Source: Cyanobacteria bacterium UBA1186
Lineage (GTDB): Bacteria > Cyanobacteriota > Vampirovibrionia > Gastranaerophilales > Gastranaerophilaceae
Assembly (NCBI GenBank): GCA_002309875.1
Contig: DBYM01000065.1
Location: forward strand, 15,570 to 24,813
DNA length: 9,244 nt
Reading direction: 5' to 3'
Shown here: positions 1 through 5,877 of the stretch, one piece after another
Position numbering within the stretch: the first letter of the stretch is position 1
Layout of the letters: every line of letters begins with the position of its first letter
Translations under genes and position numbers: made by a program
The notes under the pieces: generated by a model
Database searches by the model: none
What the model saw: only the letters and a program-made list of their open reading frames with translations
What the model was told of the DNA's origin: nothing

Positions 1-255
1 CAAATTTTTATCGTTTGTTAAATAATCTCCGCCCGTTATCCACGCAAAATTGAGTAAATATTCGGGCTTTACTTCTTCAAATACTTTTTTTACGGAATTG
101 TCATCAAACAGGTTGCATGAAATCCAGTTAACCTCATCAGAAGTATTATCCTCCAATGTTGTTGCATAAACCTCAAAACCGTCTTCCAAAAGGTAAGGAA
201 TTGCCTCTTTTCCTATCAAACCCGTTGCACCCGTTATCAATATCCGCTTTGTCAT
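1..255 (-). CDS. NAD-dependent epimerase/dehydratase (extended SDR), N-terminal part only
   Basis: The gene begins at the ATG complementary to 253-255 and runs off the left edge, leaving 85 residues in frame. A strong GGAGG lies at 263-267 (complement), 7 nt before the ATG. The protein opens MTKRILITGATGLIGKE, which gives the Rossmann dinucleotide-binding motif GxxGxxG at residues 9-15 after a first beta strand. Around residue 70, LLNFAWITGGDY resembles the 'HLAW' segment of WcaG-like nucleotide-sugar epimerases. The family acts in the cytoplasm on nucleotide sugars as 4-epimerase, 4,6-dehydratase or 4-ketoreductase. The catalytic YxxxK lies beyond the edge, so the reaction cannot be told. 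It is divergent from rfbF, and reduction of a CDP-4-keto sugar is a reasonable but unproven role. Confidence 0.85.
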   Translation of the reverse strand, partial: MTKRILITGATGLIGKEAIPYLLEDGFEVYATTLEDNTSDEVNWISCNLFDDNSVKKVFEEVKPEYLLNFAWITGGDYLTNDKNL

Positions 256-290
256 TTTTATACCTCCAAGCATATAATTACATAATATAT

Positions 291-342
291 TTAATAAATC
301 AAATGAAACGTGATATAATATTCCCATAATCAGTTTAAGGAG
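291..342 (+). promoter_or_regulatory. Extended -10 promoter and ribosome binding site for the rfbF operon
   Basis: A perfect TATAAT lies at 314-319 and is preceded by TGA (311-313), the extended -10 form. TTAATA at 291-296 is a weak -35 (4 of 6 consensus bases) at the ideal 17-bp spacing. AAGGAG at 337-342 sits 6 nt before the rfbF ATG. The rest of the 256-348 gap is very AT-rich. It must also hold the promoter of the leftward epimerase gene, but no minus-strand -35/-10 pair stands out clearly. Confidence 0.65.
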
Positions 343-348
343 TTTTAT

Positions 349-1128
349 ATGAAGGTTGCAATACTTGCAGGAGGGCTCGGGTCAAGGCTTTCCGAAGAAA
401 CGGAAATTAAGCCGAAACCGCTTGTTGAAATCGGCGGAAGGCCTATTTTGTGGCATATTATGAAAATGTATTCATATTGGGGATTTAACGATTTTGTTAT
501 CCTGACAGGCTACAAATCCCACCTGATTAAAGAATATTTTCTGAACTATTACACAAGATATTCGGATATAACCATAGATATGGCGGCAAATTCGGTTGAG
601 ATACTTAACCACAGAACGGAGCCGTGGAAGGTTACAATGCTCTACACAGGTCCGGATACAATGACAGGCGGAAGAATTTACAGAGCAAAAGACGTTCTGA
701 AAGATGAAACCTTTATGCTGACTTACGGAGACGGCGTTTCTGACGTTAATTTGCAGGAAGTTCTGAAATGTCATAAAAAAGCAGGTAAAATTGCTACCGT
801 TACTTCCGTCCAGCCGTCAGGAAGATTTGGGGCTTTAAAAATCGGTAAAGACGGAACAGTCAAATCGTTCAAAGAAAAACCGCAGGGTGACGGAGACTGG
901 ATAAACGGCGGTTTCTTTGTGCTTGAACCTGAAATTTTTGATTACATAAAACCGTCCGACAACACGATATTTGAGAGAGAGCCGATGGAAAAACTTGCGG
1001 AAGACGGTCAGTTAAATGCCTATAAGCACAGCGGTTTCTGGAGGTCTATGGATACCCTGAGAGATAAAATAGAACTTACCCAAATGTGGGCTGATGAAAC
1101 TTCACCTTGGGCACTATGGAAGAAATAA
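349..1128 (+). CDS. rfbF: Glucose-1-phosphate cytidylyltransferase
   Basis: Makes CDP-glucose and pyrophosphate from CTP and alpha-D-glucose 1-phosphate in the cytoplasm, the entry step to CDP-activated 6-deoxy sugars. The 259 residues match the usual family length (about 257). The nucleotide-binding loop AGGLGSRL is at residues 7-14, followed by KPKPLVEIGGRPILWHIMK, the sugar-nucleotidyltransferase signature. YGDGVSD at 126-132 carries the metal-binding aspartate (D128), RFGAL is at 159-163, and INGGFFV at 185-191 is the sugar-binding strand. The TPR-like phrases of RfbF (FEREPMEKLA, GFWRSMDTLRDK) are intact. AAGGAG is 6 nt upstream of the ATG. It is the first gene of a plus-strand operon, followed after 96 bp by rfbG, its usual partner. 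The fold also occurs in glucose-1-phosphate thymidylyl- and uridylyltransferases, but the overall sequence reads as the cytidylyl type. Confidence 0.96.
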   Translation: MKVAILAGGLGSRLSEETEIKPKPLVEIGGRPILWHIMKMYSYWGFNDFVILTGYKSHLIKEYFLNYYTRYSDITIDMAANSVEILNHRTEPWKVTMLYTGPDTMTGGRIYRAKDVLKDETFMLTYGDGVSDVNLQEVLKCHKKAGKIATVTSVQPSGRFGALKIGKDGTVKSFKEKPQGDGDWINGGFFVLEPEIFDYIKPSDNTIFEREPMEKLAEDGQLNAYKHSGFWRSMDTLRDKIELTQMWADETSPWALWKK

Positions 1129-1129
1129 A

Positions 1130-1155
1130 CCTTCTTTTTCTGTAGAAAAAGAAGG
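1130..1155 (+). other. Perfect 11-bp hairpin between rfbF and rfbG
   Basis: CCTTCTTTTTC (1130-1140), loop TGTA (1141-1144) and GAAAAAGAAGG (1145-1155) form a perfect 11-bp stem starting 2 nt after the rfbF stop codon. The stem is mostly A:T, and the next bases are CAAAAAG rather than a T-run, so it is a poor intrinsic terminator on either strand. A second, weaker stem follows: TTTGTT (1175-1180), loop ACTTG, AACAAA (1186-1191). Possible roles are an mRNA 3'-end stabiliser, a processing site between two cistrons, or a copy of a small dispersed palindromic repeat. The sequence alone does not decide. Confidence 0.7.
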
Positions 1156-1224
1156 CAAAAAGACTTTTAATCGTTTTGTTACTTGAACAAACTACGGGTT
1201 TATACATAAAAGGACAATATATAA

Positions 1225-2268
1225 GTGGAACAAACTTTGAATTTTTATAAAAATAAAAGAATTTTTTTAACGGGACACAGCGGTTTCAAAGGCTCATGGC
1301 TTAACCTTTGGCTCACAAGTCTTGGTGCCGATGTTTTCGGATATTCTCTTGAGCCCGAAACCCAGCCTGCTCTTTACAACGTTTTAAATCTGAAAAACGG
1401 AATTTTTGCGGATATTTTGGATTCCGAAATGCTTGAAAGAACGATGAAAGCCTTTAAACCCGATATCGTTTTTCACCTCGCAGCGCAGCCATTGGTCAGA
1501 AAATCCTACAGAGAGCCTGTTTTAACCTATCAGACAAATGTAATCGGAACATTAAACGTGCTCGAAGCCGCAAGAAAATGCGGAACGGTCAAAGGTTTTG
1601 TAAACATAACAACAGACAAGGTTTATGAGAACAAAGAAGAAGACGTGAAATATAAAGAAACCGACCCGTTGGGCGGATATGACATGTATTCCTCCTCAAA
1701 AGCCTGTTCCGAAATACTTTCAGCATCATACAGACGTTCATTTTTACATGAAAGCGAATTTGCCCTTGCAACCGCAAGAGCAGGAAACGTAATCGGCGGC
1801 GGAGATTGGGCAGAAGACAGATTGATTCCCGACTGTATCAAATCGATAAATTCGGATTCTTTGATAAATATTCGTTCGCCCCGGTCCGTAAGGCCATGGC
1901 AGCACGTTCTTGAGCCTTTGGCGGGATATTTAATCCTCGGAGAAAGGCTTTATAATTACGGTAACAGATATGCGGAAAGTTTTAATTTCGGCCCTGACGA
2001 AGTTGTAACTGTCAAAGATGTTGCCGATATGGTTTGTGAATTATACGGAAAGGGAACTGTCGTATATGACGAATCCGAACACCCGCACGAAGCCAATCTG
2101 CTTATGCTTGACCCCGGCAAGGCAAAAAGTGTTCTCGGCTGGAAAATGAGATATGATACCAAAACCGCAGTTCAGAAAACTGTCGAGTGGTACAAAGAAT
2201 ACTATGAAGGTGCGGATATGAAAGTTTTCTCCCTTAAACAGATTGAGGATTACACAAATGAAATTTGA
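1225..2268 (+). CDS. rfbG: CDP-glucose 4,6-dehydratase
   Basis: Converts CDP-glucose to CDP-4-keto-6-deoxyglucose using bound NAD+, the committed step for CDP-linked 6-deoxy and 3,6-dideoxy sugars. It is an extended SDR of 347 residues (family about 355-360). The NAD-binding motif GHSGFKG is at residues 17-23, preceded by KRIFLT. FHLAAQPLVRKSY (83-95) and NITTDKVYEN (127-136) are typical of this dehydratase. The catalytic pair is in DMYSSSKA (Y155, K159). NVIGGGDW (188-195) and RPWQHVLEPLAGYL (223-236) are further signatures. Start: GTG at 1225 with AAAAGGA at 1208-1214, 10 nt away. This places the Rossmann motif at the usual distance from the N-terminus, and no in-frame ATG fits. The last 11 bp overlap the next gene, suggesting translational coupling. 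Confidence 0.95.
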   Translation: MEQTLNFYKNKRIFLTGHSGFKGSWLNLWLTSLGADVFGYSLEPETQPALYNVLNLKNGIFADILDSEMLERTMKAFKPDIVFHLAAQPLVRKSYREPVLTYQTNVIGTLNVLEAARKCGTVKGFVNITTDKVYENKEEDVKYKETDPLGGYDMYSSSKACSEILSASYRRSFLHESEFALATARAGNVIGGGDWAEDRLIPDCIKSINSDSLINIRSPRSVRPWQHVLEPLAGYLILGERLYNYGNRYAESFNFGPDEVVTVKDVADMVCELYGKGTVVYDESEHPHEANLLMLDPGKAKSVLGWKMRYDTKTAVQKTVEWYKEYYEGADMKVFSLKQIEDYTNEI

Positions 2269-2791
2269 AAAACTTGACATAGAGGGTGCTTACCTTATAA
2301 CTATTGAGCCCTACAGAGATGACAGAGGAACATTTGAAAGACGATTCTGCAAAAAGGAATTTGAAAATGCGGGAATTGATTTCAATGTCTGCCAATCCAA
2401 TTTATCCAAAAATCTCAAAAAAGGCACAATCAGAGGTATGCATTGGCAGAGAGAGCCTTATGCCGAAGGGAAACTTGTTTCCTGCCAAAAAGGTGCTATA
2501 TACGATGTTATAGCGGACGTCCGAAGAAACTCTCCGACATACTTAAAATGGTTTGGTGTCGAATTAACCGAAGATAATGACAAAATGCTCTATATCCCGC
2601 CTTATGTTGCACACGGGTATCAGACACTTGTTGATAATACAACCGTTTTTTATCAGGTAAGTGAATTTTTCTATCCTGATTACTACGGGGTAATGAGATA
2701 TAATGACCCCGCCTTCGGAATTGAATGGAAAGATATTAAACCCCTGATTATTAACGAAAAGGACAAAAATTACGAAGATTGGAAAGTATAA
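2258..2791 (+). CDS. rfbC: RmlC-type nucleotide-sugar 3,5-epimerase (cupin)
   Basis: Member of the dTDP-4-dehydrorhamnose 3,5-epimerase family, 177 residues (typical about 180). Here the likely substrate is a CDP-4-keto-6-deoxy sugar made by RfbG, so the symbol marks the family, not the substrate. DDRGTFERRF (21-30), GTIRGMHWQ (56-64, catalytic-base His62), EGKLVSCQKGAIYDVIADVRRNSPT (Lys72 region), IPPYVAHGYQTL (113-124, His119) and the FYQVSEFF tyrosine near 132 match RmlC active-site segments. RYNDPAFGIEW (147-157) is the family C-terminal signature. Start: an upstream TTG at 2243 is in frame, but ATG 2258 with GAGG at 2245-2248 (9 nt away) gives the normal N-terminus MKFEKLDIEGAYLI. It overlaps rfbG by 11 bp. 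It may be a 3-, 5- or 3,5-epimerase. Confidence 0.88.
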   Translation: MKFEKLDIEGAYLITIEPYRDDRGTFERRFCKKEFENAGIDFNVCQSNLSKNLKKGTIRGMHWQREPYAEGKLVSCQKGAIYDVIADVRRNSPTYLKWFGVELTEDNDKMLYIPPYVAHGYQTLVDNTTVFYQVSEFFYPDYYGVMRYNDPAFGIEWKDIKPLIINEKDKNYEDWKV

Positions 2792-2793
2792 AT

Positions 2794-3756
2794 TTACTTT
2801 TCACATACAAAAACAAGAATCGGAGTATAGTCGATATTAACGTATTTTTTGTCTAAAACCGCCACTCCGTAGGCATCTTTGAAACCTGCTCTCTTTACGA
2901 TATCAAAAATATCCTGCCCGTAATTATACACAAGCAGACTGCCGTCAGAGCCGTCATGCTGAAATCCGCCATGGTAAATTTTTTCTGCAAGATAAGTGAT
3001 TTCACCATTATTAAACTCGGCACGTTTGAAGGTTTTCTCTCTTTCCCATTCGACCGGAATTCTGAAAAGCAGTTTCCCTCCCGGTTTCAGGCATCTTTTT
3101 GCTTCTTTGAGCGATAAATCTATATCAGGAACGTGTTCAAAAACGTCGTTCGAAATCATATAATCAAGTTCATTATCTTTAAAACTCAGATTCATTGAAT
3201 CTTCGTGTCTTATTCCGTTAACAATTTCTCCCGGTTTTTTGTCAAAGCCCAAATATTCCGAGCCTATAATCTCGTTATCTTTTCCCCAACAGTTTTTATA
3301 ATTTTCATAAAAAGGTGTTGTCTGTTCGTAAATATATATTTTTTTGTTTACGGGATTGTTTTTTTCAAAAATCTTGAAAAGTTGAATAACCGCTCTCTGC
3401 CTTGCAGTCATATGGCAGCCCGTATGAAACAAAACCTCGGTAAACAAGATATGCTCGGAATATTGCGGCCTCAATTTCCAAATAAAATCAACCTTTTTGT
3501 CGCAAAACGAACATTTACCCCTGATTATTCCTTCGTGAACACCGTGTTTAAGGTTTTGTTCGTCTATCTCAAAACATTTTGCCGTAATTGATTTGTTTTC
3601 TTCCCCAAAACGTTTGTATTCCTCATAACTTCTGACTATTCTGCAATTCCAACTTTTAAAATCATATCTGTTAAAATATCTTTTCATTCTTTGATATTTT
3701 TTGATTGCTGATTTTACAGAAATTACAAAATTTGTTTTAAAATCAAGATTTGCCAA
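2794..3756 (-). CDS. Class I SAM-dependent methyltransferase-like protein with Cys-rich insert
   Basis: 320 residues. The C-terminal half is a Methyltransf_11-like fold: MNLSFKDNELDYMISNDVFEHVPD (188-211) matches the motif II/III region, and AKRCLKPGGKLLFRIPV (219-235) is the post-motif strand. The usual glycine-rich SAM loop is replaced by KKIYIYEQTTPFYENYKN (about 138-155). The N-terminal half has CSFC (82-85) and a later GCHMTARQRA (113-122), resembling the zinc-ribbon-like front domain of some polysaccharide-cluster methyltransferases. Start: TTG at 3756 (complement), with AAAGGAG centred on 3766 and 7 nt spacing. The next in-frame ATG is at residue 24 and lacks support. It lies 12 bp after the neighbouring methyltransferase gene, in one operon. 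It converges on the cupin epimerase gene with a 2-bp gap. The methyl acceptor is unknown, probably a sugar or glycan. Confidence 0.8.
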   Translation of the reverse strand: MANLDFKTNFVISVKSAIKKYQRMKRYFNRYDFKSWNCRIVRSYEEYKRFGEENKSITAKCFEIDEQNLKHGVHEGIIRGKCSFCDKKVDFIWKLRPQYSEHILFTEVLFHTGCHMTARQRAVIQLFKIFEKNNPVNKKIYIYEQTTPFYENYKNCWGKDNEIIGSEYLGFDKKPGEIVNGIRHEDSMNLSFKDNELDYMISNDVFEHVPDIDLSLKEAKRCLKPGGKLLFRIPVEWEREKTFKRAEFNNGEITYLAEKIYHGGFQHDGSDGSLLVYNYGQDIFDIVKRAGFKDAYGVAVLDKKYVNIDYTPILVFVCEK

Positions 3757-3761
3757 AAGTT

Positions 3762-3770
3762 CTCTCCTTT
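3762..3770 (-). promoter_or_regulatory. Ribosome binding site that fixes a TTG start
   Basis: On the minus strand AAAGGAGAG (3770 to 3762) overlaps the TAA stop codon of the upstream methyltransferase gene (3771-3769). It stands 7 nt before TTG at 3756-3754. This site is the reason for choosing the TTG over the ATG 23 codons downstream. It suggests that the two minus-strand genes are translated in sequence from one mRNA. Confidence 0.7.
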
Positions 3771-4719
3771 ATCTGTTCACAATACTCAAATACTTGGTAA
3801 AAACGCGCGCTTTGGATAACCCGTCTTTCATTTTGAGAGGCAAAGATTTGTATTTTTCCAAATCCTCCTCAGCAATAATATAACTGCGTTTTGAATATCT
3901 TTTATCCGTTGAGGAATAATGGTTTAACAAACCTGTTTCCGCATAATCGTTGTATTTTGCGTGGTAAATATCACAAAGTTCTTTGTCATAATGACGCTCA
4001 AGGGCTCTGCTTATTGTTTCATAAGACTTAATATCGGGAAGGTAACTCCAGGGCATATTTATACAGTTAAATACTTCCCACAAATGTTCTTTTATATCTT
4101 TATCAAGAATAAGCCCGCCGATATTCAGGAATTTTCTGTCCTTTCTGTCGGGAAGAATTTTTTCTCCCCTTATTGTACTCATCAAAAGGCAGTTTGTAAC
4201 CATTTCGGGGCAGCCTGTATTGCTGTGCAGGTTTATATCATGGAACAGAACAGTCGCACCCTCTTTGAGATATGGCAAGACCATCAGAAAATCGATTATT
4301 TCACCCGGGTTCCAATGAACTGTATCAATGAAAGCAAAATCGATATCTCCGCCAATTTCATCAAGAAATTCGGAAACAAAATTGCCCGTATAAAGATGCC
4401 AATTCTTTTTGAGTTCATCGGTTGCATAATCAATAGTCGCATATCCGCTCAGTTTGGAAGAATCGTTGCAAAATTCCGTCGAAAAGTCTATGGAATATAA
4501 TTCGGCATTATTGTTGTTTTCTTTGAGTGCATTTAATATTATCCCCGTTGAGCCGCCCGCTGCAACGCCTATTTCTATCATTTTACGGGGTTTCTTCCGC
4601 AAAACCATTGAGTTTAAAAACTCTTTTTCACCCTCAGTCATATAGCAGGCATCTAAAATTCTCGGGTCAACACTGTGCAGAATCTTATTTTCTTCTTCCC
4701 CGGAATGAACAACTATCAT
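3769..4719 (-). CDS. Class I SAM-dependent methyltransferase (Methyltransf_24-like)
   Basis: 316 residues. IEIGVAAGGSTGIIL (48-62) is a good SAM-binding motif I, with the acidic residue at E49 and glycines at 51, 55 and 56. LYSIDFS (75-80) ends in the ribose-binding aspartate region, DFAFIDTVHWNPGEIIDFL (127-145) is the motif III area, and ATVLFHDINLH (155-165) matches the 'D/HD' strand of Methyltransf_24 and cephalosporin-hydroxylase-type methyltransferases. The C-terminal third is not recognised. Start: an in-frame TTG lies at 4722, but ATG at 4719 has AAGGAG (4732-4727) at 7 nt, against 4 nt for the TTG, so ATG is preferred. It is the first gene of a two-gene minus-strand operon with its own promoter in the 4720-4851 gap. 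A sugar O-methyltransferase role is the simplest inference, and the substrate is not shown. Confidence 0.82.
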   Translation of the reverse strand: MIVVHSGEEENKILHSVDPRILDACYMTEGEKEFLNSMVLRKKPRKMIEIGVAAGGSTGIILNALKENNNNAELYSIDFSTEFCNDSSKLSGYATIDYATDELKKNWHLYTGNFVSEFLDEIGGDIDFAFIDTVHWNPGEIIDFLMVLPYLKEGATVLFHDINLHSNTGCPEMVTNCLLMSTIRGEKILPDRKDRKFLNIGGLILDKDIKEHLWEVFNCINMPWSYLPDIKSYETISRALERHYDKELCDIYHAKYNDYAETGLLNHYSSTDKRYSKRSYIIAEEDLEKYKSLPLKMKDGLSKARVFTKYLSIVNR

Positions 4720-4754
4720 CAAAGTTCTCCTTAATACTTCCTATAACAGATAAA

Positions 4755-4783
4755 ATTATACCATGATTGAAAATGCCTGTAAT
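4755..4783 (-). promoter_or_regulatory. Leftward promoter of the methyltransferase pair
   Basis: Read on the minus strand: ATTACA (4783-4778, 4 of 6 consensus) as -35, a 17-bp spacer ending in TGG, then perfect TATAAT (4760-4755). The TG one base before the hexamer makes it an extended -10. Transcription would start near 4748, giving a leader of about 30 nt that contains the AAGGAG of the first gene. Confidence 0.6.
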
Positions 4784-4809
4784 AGTGTTAAGCATTTTGT
4801 ATAATCAGG
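4761..4809. promoter_or_regulatory. Interrupted dyad between divergent promoters, possible operator
   Basis: AAAATGC (4770-4776) and GCATTTT (4792-4798) are perfect inverted arms 15 bp apart. Outside them a second pair, TGATT (4764-4768) and AATCA (4803-4807), continues the symmetry with unequal gaps of 1 and 4 bases. The dyad lies between the two -10 boxes, spans the leftward -35 and touches the rightward -35. It could be a regulator-binding site acting on both directions. In such AT-rich DNA an imperfect dyad can also arise by chance. Confidence 0.35.
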
Positions 4810-4845
4810 TATTTGTATAGTATAATGTAACCACAGGATAAGGAG
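4797..4845 (+). promoter_or_regulatory. Rightward promoter and ribosome binding site for the radical SAM operon
   Basis: Perfect TATAAT at 4821-4826 with a weak -35 TTGTAT at 4797-4802 (18-bp spacer). AAGGAG at 4840-4845 lies 6 nt before ATG 4852. The ribosome-binding and start region TAAGGAGTTTTATATGAA (4839-4856) is identical over 18 nt to that of rfbF (336-353). Confidence 0.55.
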
Positions 4846-4851
4846 TTTTAT

Positions 4852-5865
4852 ATGAAAGCAAAGGAAGGTCACAGATATATAGAAGAGGGAAGAACAAGAC
4901 TTGAAACAGTCATTCCTCTTAAAACCCCGTTTATACTCTATTGCGACCCGTCAAGCGTCTGCAATCTTCAGTGCGAATTCTGCCCGTGCGGAAGAGCCCA
5001 CGCAGATTTGTGGACAGAAGACAAGAAAAACAGTTTAGGTATAATGGATTTTGAAACCTATAAAAAAGTTATTGACGATTGTGCGGAATTTCCCGACAAA
5101 ATAAAAGTTCTCCGTCTTTACAAAGAAGGCGAGCCTTTAATGAATCCGAATTTCTCGAAAATGGTCAGATACGCAAAAGAATCGGGACATTTCCTCTCTG
5201 TCGATACAACCTCAAACGGAACACTTCTGAATCCGAAACTTAACAGAGAAATCGTTGAATCAGGCCTGGACAGAATTAATATTTCCGTAGAAGCAATGGA
5301 TTCCGCAGGCTACTTAAAAACAAGCAACGCAAAACTTGATTTTGAAAGATTTTTGGACAACCTGAGAGATTTATACGAAAACAGAGGAAATCTCCATATC
5401 TTCTGCAAAACAATGGCTGAAAATTATAACACACCTTTTGAGGAAACAAAAGAACGTTTTTACAGCCTGTTTGGTGATATCTGCGATGAAATAACCGTCG
5501 AGCACATGGCACCATGCTGGCCCGAATTCAACACCGAACTGATGGACGAAGAAGTCGGGGTTTACGGAAACAAAATTCAGGAATGTACTGTCTGCCCGAG
5601 ATTATTCTACATCTTAACCATAAATTCAGACGGCGAAGCCTCAAGATGTATTGTCGATTGGAACAGACGAATGACGTTGGGAAGCGTAAAAGACTATTCC
5701 GTAAAAGAACTCTGGAATAAGATGGACGAATACAGAATCGAACACCTCAAAGGCAACCGCCGTAAATTAACGGGCTGCTCGGGCTGTCTTGAAATAGAAA
5801 CCGCCTGCATTGACAATATTGATGCTTACAGAGAAGAACTTTTAAGCAGATATGTTCAGGTATAG
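4852..5865 (+). CDS. Radical SAM protein with SPASM/twitch-like C-terminus
   Basis: 337 residues. The radical SAM cluster motif CxxxCxxC is C37-NLQ-C41-EF-C44 in DPSSVCNLQCEFCPCG; it binds a [4Fe-4S] cluster that splits SAM to a 5'-deoxyadenosyl radical. KEGEPLMNP (91-99) is the GGEP-type SAM amino-group motif, and TTSNGTLL (119-126) and RINISVEAMD (141-150) are barrel strands. The C-terminal part has six cysteines: ECTVCPR (C245, C248), SRCIVDW (C266), GCSGC (C309, C312) and C319. With INSDGEASRC and MTLGSVKDYSVKELWN this is the layout of SPASM/twitch auxiliary-cluster domains. It is the first gene of a plus-strand block, 12 bp before an SDR gene. The substrate is unknown. Position suggests chemistry on a sugar or glycan precursor, but SPASM proteins also modify peptides. 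It lacks signs of being DesII. Confidence 0.9.
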   Translation: MKAKEGHRYIEEGRTRLETVIPLKTPFILYCDPSSVCNLQCEFCPCGRAHADLWTEDKKNSLGIMDFETYKKVIDDCAEFPDKIKVLRLYKEGEPLMNPNFSKMVRYAKESGHFLSVDTTSNGTLLNPKLNREIVESGLDRINISVEAMDSAGYLKTSNAKLDFERFLDNLRDLYENRGNLHIFCKTMAENYNTPFEETKERFYSLFGDICDEITVEHMAPCWPEFNTELMDEEVGVYGNKIQECTVCPRLFYILTINSDGEASRCIVDWNRRMTLGSVKDYSVKELWNKMDEYRIEHLKGNRRKLTGCSGCLEIETACIDNIDAYREELLSRYVQV

Positions 5866-5877
5866 TTGGGGCGTTGT

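Noticed and set aside
325..330. CATAAT as an alternative -10 for rfbF
   Set aside because: Transcription would start at about 337, on the ribosome binding site itself; TATAAT 314-319 with TG extension is better.
1185..1236. Direct repeat GAACAAACT at 1185-1193 and 1228-1236
   Set aside because: Nine bases in AT-rich DNA is within chance, and no further similarity surrounds the copies.
2243..2257. In-frame upstream TTG as start of the cupin epimerase gene
   Set aside because: The GAGG ribosome binding site lies at 2245-2248, inside this extension, and ATG 2258 gives the normal family N-terminus.
2770..2800. Bidirectional terminator at the convergent gene junction
   Set aside because: Stop codons are 2 bp apart and I find no inverted repeat or T-run there.
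3205..3591. 128-codon plus-strand open frame
   Set aside because: It is antisense to the TTG-started methyltransferase-like gene; the translation has no domain features and no supported start.
3961..4500. 179-codon open frame on the plus strand opposite the methyltransferase gene
   Set aside because: It lies wholly inside a gene with clear SAM-binding motifs on the other strand, shows no recognisable domain, and reads as antisense shadow.
4720..4722. TTG one codon before the ATG of the minus-strand methyltransferase
   Set aside because: Spacing to AAGGAG would be only 4 nt; ATG 4719 has 7 nt.
5866..5877. In-frame TTG right after the TAG stop as start of the SDR gene
   Set aside because: It would add GRC before the conserved MRILITGG start; SDR proteins of this type begin directly with the first beta strand, and ATG 5878 has GGGG 6 nt upstream.
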